A stretch of 29,099 bases of DNA, taken from assembly GCA_900546345.1 (NCBI GenBank), contig URCI01000036.1, positions 1 through 29,099 on the forward strand, given 5' to 3'. The DNA comes from an uncultured Prevotella sp. GTDB lineage: Bacteria; Bacteroidota; Bacteroidia; Bacteroidales; Bacteroidaceae. The position numbers and the translations under genes are program-made. The notes under the pieces are model-generated. The model ran no database searches. It was not told the DNA's origin and was given only the letters and a program-made list of their open reading frames with translations. Of this stretch, positions 24,751 to 29,099 are shown piece by piece (position 1 is the first letter of the stretch; each line of letters opens with the position of its first letter).

Positions 24751-26251
24751 CCTGTTCTATTTGATTGTTAATGGCATCAATATGCTGAATGTAATGATGA
24801 TGGAACCAGTGCGACTGCTCCTTCGCATCTCCGATCTCTTGCAGTCGCTCTTGCGTCCAAGGTTCTCCAACCTCCAGATAGAGGGGCGTACGGCAAAGGT
24901 GATAGGTCTTTTTGCGCAGGCAACGGCCAGTGCCATAGAGATACATGGGGACAATGTCGAGGCCCAGCTGTGCCGCGACATGAAATGCACCTTGATGGAA
25001 GCGGCCGACGCGAAGATCCTTCGAACGCGTGCCCTCCGGAAAGATCGCTATGCTGTAGCCACGGTCTACGAGCGACCGGAAGCGCGGCTTCAGCGTGTCG
25101 ATACCCTCAGAGGCTGGGTAATACTCGGCATGACGAATCAGAAAGCCATAGAGTGGATTATGCCACACCCAGTCATTGGTGAGAAAGATCATCCTCGGAG
25201 AAAGGGCCAACAAGCAGATCAGATCGAGATGGGATTGGTGATTGCAGATATAGACCGAGGGGCGATCAGGACTAAAAGCCGAAGCAATCTTGCTCCGGAA
25301 TGTGGTTCCGGGAATGCCGATATGAAGCACCACCACACGCGCTGCATGGTAGATCAGCCGATGGATATTCCATTTCTTCCGATCAGTCATGCGCCCACAA
25401 TGCACATAGATCCACGTCAGCGGCGTGATCACCAGCACCATGAAGAAAAGGAAGAAGAGCAGTGCACCCAACGTCCGCAATACGGTCATCACTCCTCTCC
25501 ACAGACATAGGGGCAACCCATAGACCACCGCAAGCAGACAGAGAACCGTGTTGAGGATGCTGATGCGTGTGAAGTCAAGGCCCGGACGGAAATGACTCAC
25601 CCGCTCTTCCCGCGGCGGGTAATAGACATCGATGGGGATAGCATGGATCTTCACACCATGCCAAGAGGCAAAGACGAGGAGTTCGAGCTCTGCTTCGTAG
25701 CGCGAGGTCAGCCATCGGTAGCCATGCAGCTTCTTGAGAGGATAGAGCCGGAAGCCCGTCTGTGTGTCGTCTAAGTAATGGAAGGTCTGCACGGCAAACC
25801 AGAAATTGGAGAACCTGTTGGCAAACTTACTACCACCCGACCGTTGTTTCCCCTCCAGACGGCGGCTGCCTACGATGAGCGTCCCCGGCCACTGCTGATT
25901 GGCTTGAAGGAAGGCTGGAATATCCTTGCCCATATGCTGTCCGTCGGCATCCATGGTGATGGCGTAGCTGAAGCCTGCCTTCAGGGCCACTCCGAAACCG
26001 GTCTTCAAGGCATAACCCTTGCCCCGGTTCCGACGATAAGAGACCAAGGTGATCCCTTCCATTGCCTGCAAGAGACCGGTCGTGCCGTCGTTACTGCCAT
26101 CATCGACCACGATCACATCACGGCAATAGCGCAGGGCGTCCTTCACAACAGCCTGTATGCTGCCCATATTATTATAGGTAGGGATCAGCACACAGATGCC
26201 ACGATCGTGGAGGGTCTGTCTGATTGTAGCGATGTTTATGGTCTTTTTCAT
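24743..26251 (-). CDS. Fused GT2 glycosyltransferase / PlsC-type acyltransferase (502 aa)
   Basis: Two enzymes in one polypeptide. Residues 18-215 are a GT2 domain like dolichol-phosphate mannosyltransferase: VLIPTYNN, VVDDGSNDG and the metal-binding DADGQH at 101-106. Residues 230-285 contain hydrophobic helices that anchor it in the inner membrane. Residues 325-460 are a lysophospholipid acyltransferase domain with NHQSHLD (His338, Asp343) and FPEGTRS at 404-410. The same fusion is a hallmark of aryl-polyene clusters (ApeJ type). It is proposed to build the glyco- or lipid anchor of the pigment. It is followed directly, with overlap, by the first flavoprotein gene. Confidence 0.92.
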   Translation of the reverse strand: MKKTINIATIRQTLHDRGICVLIPTYNNMGSIQAVVKDALRYCRDVIVVDDGSNDGTTGLLQAMEGITLVSYRRNRGKGYALKTGFGVALKAGFSYAITMDADGQHMGKDIPAFLQANQQWPGTLIVGSRRLEGKQRSGGSKFANRFSNFWFAVQTFHYLDDTQTGFRLYPLKKLHGYRWLTSRYEAELELLVFASWHGVKIHAIPIDVYYPPREERVSHFRPGLDFTRISILNTVLCLLAVVYGLPLCLWRGVMTVLRTLGALLFFLFFMVLVITPLTWIYVHCGRMTDRKKWNIHRLIYHAARVVVLHIGIPGTTFRSKIASAFSPDRPSVYICNHQSHLDLICLLALSPRMIFLTNDWVWHNPLYGFLIRHAEYYPASEGIDTLKPRFRSLVDRGYSIAIFPEGTRSKDLRVGRFHQGAFHVAAQLGLDIVPMYLYGTGRCLRKKTYHLCRTPLYLEVGEPWTQERLQEIGDAKEQSHWFHHHYIQHIDAINNQIEQDV

Positions 26252-26263
26252 GGCTACAATAGC

Positions 26264-26644
26264 TTATTGCTTGGCCTCGCAAGTGAAAGAAATGGTGGTA
26301 AAGAGATGGTTATCGTCGGCCACATCCACCTTGGCACTGACAGTATTGCCAGTGGTGTCAACGTCAACCTTGCTGAAAGTGAAGATCACTTCGGGCGACT
26401 CAATGGGTGAGAGAATATAGAGGAACTTCACATTCTTTATTTCTGAGATTTCGTACGCACACTCAAGGTAGGTCTCGATCAGTTCCTTAGCCATCTGCAC
26501 GATACACACGCCTGGCGTGATCGGCTGTTTGGGGAAATGAGCCTTATAGATGATGCAGTCAGGCAACAGGCTGACATGACACACCATGCCGTCATCTGTC
26601 GGCGTGATGTCATTGATCTTGAAAAGCTGGTTCTTCAGTTTCAT
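26264..26644 (-). CDS. FabZ/ApeP-like hotdog 3-hydroxyacyl-ACP dehydratase (126 aa)
   Basis: Hotdog-fold protein with the dehydratase core HFPKQPITPGVCIVQ. His36 matches the catalytic His of FabZ. The position of the catalytic Glu (His+14) is Gln50, so the usual acid is missing. It may still work with a relaxed mechanism, or use the nearby Glu54, or serve as a non-catalytic partner. The expected role is removing water from 3-hydroxyacyl-ACP to form each polyene double bond. It overlaps the upstream gene by 35 bases and lies 12 bases before the glycosyltransferase/acyltransferase gene. Confidence 0.87.
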   Translation of the reverse strand: MKLKNQLFKINDITPTDDGMVCHVSLLPDCIIYKAHFPKQPITPGVCIVQMAKELIETYLECAYEISEIKNVKFLYILSPIESPEVIFTFSKVDVDTTGNTVSAKVDVADDNHLFTTISFTCEAKQ

Positions 26645-27101
26645 CGTCTGTTTCGATATCTTTTAGAGGAGTAAACTTAAACTTGATCTTGTATTTCTCA
26701 TCCAGCCAGACCGCATGGCCATCGCTCAGAGCATGGAGTACCTCTCGCAGGTCTTTGCGCAGGACGCCCCGGATATACCACTTGTCGATCATTGGCAGGA
26801 CAGAGGTCAGCGTAACTTCATCATCCGGGATGCCGTATCTGAACTCCAGTGCGGTGATACCAAACTCATTGAAGATGGCACCACGAATGCTGTCGCCCTG
26901 ATGGGAAAGGATGCAGATGCCGCTGATGTAGCCGCGCGGCATCTCGATCATGGTCTGCAACTTCACCACAGCACTGTCCTTCCGGGGGTAGAGCGAGTCC
27001 GTCACCACCGCTGATTGCTGCCGGAGGCTGTCCGCACAGGTTTTCTGTGCCCAACCGCCAAGTGCCCAGCAAAGGCTAACGAATACTAAAAAGGTCCGCA
27101 T
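26610..27101 (-). CDS. Secreted hypothetical protein of the polyene cluster (163 aa)
   Basis: A signal peptide is visible (MRTFLVFVSLCWALGGWAQ), followed by a mature protein of about 144 residues with mixed beta strands (YISGICILSHQGDSIRGAIF) and an acidic C-terminal tail (IETDDETEEP). I do not recognise the family. The position directly after the LolA-like gene (26-base overlap) and before the dehydratase (35-base overlap) suggests a periplasmic or outer-membrane helper for delivery of the lipid. Many aryl-polyene clusters carry a small exported protein or lipoprotein at this place, but homology is not shown here. Confidence 0.8.
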   Translation of the reverse strand: MRTFLVFVSLCWALGGWAQKTCADSLRQQSAVVTDSLYPRKDSAVVKLQTMIEMPRGYISGICILSHQGDSIRGAIFNEFGITALEFRYGIPDDEVTLTSVLPMIDKWYIRGVLRKDLREVLHALSDGHAVWLDEKYKIKFKFTPLKDIETDDETEEPAFQDQ

Positions 27102-27690
27102 GGATGGGTTGATTGGTCTTGATGTTCTTGAGCACGATCACTGTCTTGTCGCCATTTCTTTCAACCAGCTGCACGGCAGACACCATGCCCCGCTGAAGAT
27201 TGAAAGCGACGACGATGGACCGGAACATCTGTTTCATGGTCTTGCTCTGTGGTGTCATCACAGCCTTCCAGTTATTGCCACTGCCCGAAAGCGCCACTTT
27301 GAAGTCGCGGGAGTTGTTGACGCACTTGCCCAGCACCGAATTCATCATGATGCGGGTGATCTCCTTGAACATCTTGTTCTGCGCCACATTGATCACATCG
27401 TTGCGTCCGTGGCTCTTCAACCTTACCTGATTGCCGTTGAGCACAAAGGTGTACTGATAGGGAGTGACATACTGCCATCTGAGCTTACTGGCCTGCTGAT
27501 AATACATCTTGCCCTTGGAGACCAACTTGGAGTTGAGCATTCTGACCGTCTTGGTCTGTACGAAGTCACACTCCATCGTTTTCGTCTGGGCAGCAACGGC
27601 GTTGATGCGCTGACGGACTTGGTTGACGGTCTGTGCCGGCAACATGAGGGCGCAGCACCATAGGATAAGAGATAATAATATATGCTTCAT
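27076..27690 (-). CDS. LolA-like periplasmic carrier protein (204 aa)
   Basis: A signal peptide (LLSLILWCCALMLPAQ) is followed by a LolA-type sequence: the early FVQTKTVRMLNSKLVSKGKM stretch, LRWQYVTPYQY, and a C-terminal region of strands ending in PIHADLFSIR. LolA carries hydrophobic lipoprotein anchors across the periplasm. The cluster-linked version probably ferries the polyene lipid from the MMPL exporter to the outer membrane. Similar LolA-like genes are regular members of aryl-polyene clusters. The stop overlaps the start of the next gene by 26 bases, and the membrane-protein gene upstream ends immediately before its start. Confidence 0.92.
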   Translation of the reverse strand: MKHILLSLILWCCALMLPAQTVNQVRQRINAVAAQTKTMECDFVQTKTVRMLNSKLVSKGKMYYQQASKLRWQYVTPYQYTFVLNGNQVRLKSHGRNDVINVAQNKMFKEITRIMMNSVLGKCVNNSRDFKVALSGSGNNWKAVMTPQSKTMKQMFRSIVVAFNLQRGMVSAVQLVERNGDKTVIVLKNIKTNQPIHADLFSIR

Positions 27691-28044
27691 CTATTTTGCT
27701 ATTAATATACAACCGATAACGATCAATACGACTCCTGCCCATTTCACGGCCGACACCTCTTCATGAAAGAAAAGGATCGCGGCAAACATGCCAAAGACAT
27801 AGCTCAGGCTCACCATGGGATAGGCCGTAGAGAAAGGAAACACCTTGACGATATACATCCAGAGCAGAGAGGCCGCGCCAAAACAGGCGCCGCAAGCAGC
27901 AAACGGCCCGTTGGTGAGCACGTCACGCCAAAACGACCAGGTCCACGCAAAGGGCTGCATGCGCATCATGGCAAACTTCAAGAACACTTGTCCGCCACAG
28001 AGCAACAGGCTCTGAAGGATTGCTAAAGGGATGATTCTCCACAT
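27691..28044 (-). CDS. Small EamA/SMR-like four-TM membrane protein (117 aa)
   Basis: Four hydrophobic helices at about residues 4-25, 45-65, 72-92 and 97-116. The third and fourth carry the YPMVSLSYVFGMFAAILFF-type pattern and a Glu pair (HEEVSAVKWAG), as in half-size EamA/SMR and ArnE/ArnF flippase subunits. It probably assists transfer of a lipid or lipid-linked intermediate across the inner membrane, working as a dimer. The start overlaps the end of the ketoacyl-synthase gene by 22 bases, and the LolA gene starts one base after its stop, so it is fully embedded in the operon. Confidence 0.85.
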   Translation of the reverse strand: MWRIIPLAILQSLLLCGGQVFLKFAMMRMQPFAWTWSFWRDVLTNGPFAACGACFGAASLLWMYIVKVFPFSTAYPMVSLSYVFGMFAAILFFHEEVSAVKWAGVVLIVIGCILIAK

Positions 28045-29099
28045 GACAACACCAAAGCTAAAGAGTGAACAGGCAGCAACGCCGGGGATTTGCCCATCTG
28101 TCGCAACAATTTTTGCAGCAACAATGGCGTTTCATCATGGCAACCGACAAGCACCGATCGGCAACGGCCCGATTTGATGAGCATGACAGCTTGCAGGATA
28201 GCCCATCGCAGACTGTCTCCCTGTTGGGTGATCGTGACGTTATAGCCATGGTCTTTCAGTTTGATGGCTATTGCACTGCTGATCGTATTGTGGGTGCTCT
28301 GCATGAAATAGGTTGGCTTGATGAGTTCCTCGCCATTGTCAACAAGTTCGTCGAGCAGATGCAAGCTACTCTCCATGCAGCCCCAGGCTGTCGCTGTGAC
28401 GATAGCATCGGGGCAGTCTGTGCCGGCCTCATGCAAAGCCTCGTAAGAAGACAGCAGCGCTGACTTGAGAATCTTGCCCATACGACGCATCTCCATCGGC
28501 TTGACATAGGCCTTCAGACGCGGCAGGTCAGCCTCATCATGGATCTCCACACACGACAACAGGTGGATGTCGTCAACCGCTGTCATGGGCACAGCCGCAA
28601 GACAATTATCATCTGACGGTGTGTGCTGCTGGTCGATGACAGCCATCAGTTCCTCACAGATATGGGCATACCGGTCGGAAGAAGGTGTTGAGGAATCACG
28701 GTCTTCATCACCGGTTTCTTCCTTCTTCTCATTCAAAGAGAAAAGAAGCGATGAGTCGTTGCCACCAAAGCCAAAAGCATTGGTCAGCACGTTGACCACG
28801 GTGGCATGATCTTCTCCCAGCGTGGGCACAATTCCGTCTTCCATCGCCTCTTGCCATCCGAGATTGGCTGGCAGGAAATGATGATGCATGGCCAAGAGAC
28901 AGATGACCGCCTCTATGCTGCCCGACGCGCTTGTGGTATGACCGGTAAACGACTTCGTGCTCGACACGGGCGGGAGGTCGTCGCCAAAGATTCTGTGCAG
29001 GGCGATACTTTCGCTACGGTCATTATCGGGTGTCCCTGTGCCGTGAGCATTGACATACTGTATGTCCTGAGGCTTTATATTACCCATCTCCAACGCTTG
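28023..29099 (-). CDS. Ketoacyl synthase fused to a chain-length-factor-like domain (partial; 5' end outside window)
   Basis: The reading frame is open to the right edge, so the N-terminal half with the active-site Cys of the first domain is missing. Visible first is the C-terminal part of a ketoacyl synthase: HGTGTPDND (first catalytic His), SSTKSFTGHTTSASG (Lys and second His) and NAFGFGGNDS. After an acidic linker of about 50 residues comes a second, N-terminal-type ketoacyl synthase domain (about the last 200 residues), where the usual Cys position reads TQQGDS. This Gln-for-Cys change is typical of chain-length factors. The polypeptide would thus combine catalytic and length-control subunits for polyene elongation. 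Confidence 0.88.
   Translation of the reverse strand, partial: QALEMGNIKPQDIQYVNAHGTGTPDNDRSESIALHRIFGDDLPPVSSTKSFTGHTTSASGSIEAVICLLAMHHHFLPANLGWQEAMEDGIVPTLGEDHATVVNVLTNAFGFGGNDSSLLFSLNEKKEETGDEDRDSSTPSSDRYAHICEELMAVIDQQHTPSDDNCLAAVPMTAVDDIHLLSCVEIHDEADLPRLKAYVKPMEMRRMGKILKSALLSSYEALHEAGTDCPDAIVTATAWGCMESSLHLLDELVDNGEELIKPTYFMQSTHNTISSAIAIKLKDHGYNVTITQQGDSLRWAILQAVMLIKSGRCRSVLVGCHDETPLLLQKLLRQMGKSPALLPVHSLALVLSCGESSL

Noticed and set aside
1..29099. CRISPR array, tRNA, rRNA, integrase or transposase gene
   Set aside because: I looked for direct repeats with spacers, cloverleaf features and recombinase motifs and found none that hold up.

Overview
The window looks like a chromosomal segment from a Bacteroidales bacterium, most likely Prevotellaceae or a close relative. 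Three things point that way: promoter motifs of the Bacteroidetes type (TTTG, 20 bases, then TAnnTTTG) recur in front of genes; SusC/FecR-type remnants are present; and there is a large aryl-polyene/flexirubin-like pigment lipid cluster. No plasmid or phage hallmark genes, rRNA, tRNA or CRISPR array were seen.

Region 1 (about 1-7.9 kb) is AT-richer than the rest and looks accessory. Two unknown genes (59-985, 1134-1457) are followed by a tight seven-gene minus-strand operon (6685 down to 1645): a GIY-YIG protein, a TerB-like/zinc-ribbon/two-TM protein, an SPFH protein with a C-terminal GYF_2 (DUF4339) domain, two small GYF_2 proteins, a four-TM protein, and a TerB-like + GYF_2 protein. The layout recalls the Bacillus YdjG-YdjH-YdjI membrane-stress module, without PspA. 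Proline-rich tails on several members suggest they bind each other through the GYF_2 domains. Upstream lies a strong candidate for a structured RNA of about 300 nt (about 7060-6757, minus strand) with its own promoter and a hairpin/U-tract terminator; it is either free-standing or a leader of this operon.

Region 2 (about 7.4-8.9 kb) is a mosaic junction. It has an unknown gene overlapping a small four-cysteine protein, a tiny convergent ORF, a roughly 350-bp palindromic element with 36-bp imperfect inverted ends, and an orphan promoter.

Region 3 (8.96-15.5 kb) holds ordinary chromosomal genes: a secreted alpha/beta hydrolase, ftsZ, a conserved unknown, a trypsin-like lipoprotein, a patatin-like phospholipase, a scrambled SusC/FecR remnant and a rhodanese lipoprotein.

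Region 4 (15.57 kb to beyond the right edge) is one minus-strand operon of mostly overlapping genes for making and exporting an aryl-polyene- or flexirubin-like lipid. In transcription order: a ketoacyl synthase fused to a chain-length-factor-like domain (5' end outside the window), a small EamA/SMR-like membrane protein, a LolA-like carrier, a secreted unknown, a hotdog dehydratase, a fused glycosyltransferase/acyltransferase, two phytoene-desaturase-like flavoproteins, a secreted esterase, an acyltransferase, an MMPL exporter, an acyl carrier protein and an AMP-forming acyl ligase. Starter-unit genes (ammonia lyase or DarA/DarB), ketoreductase and thioesterase are not in view and may lie to the right.
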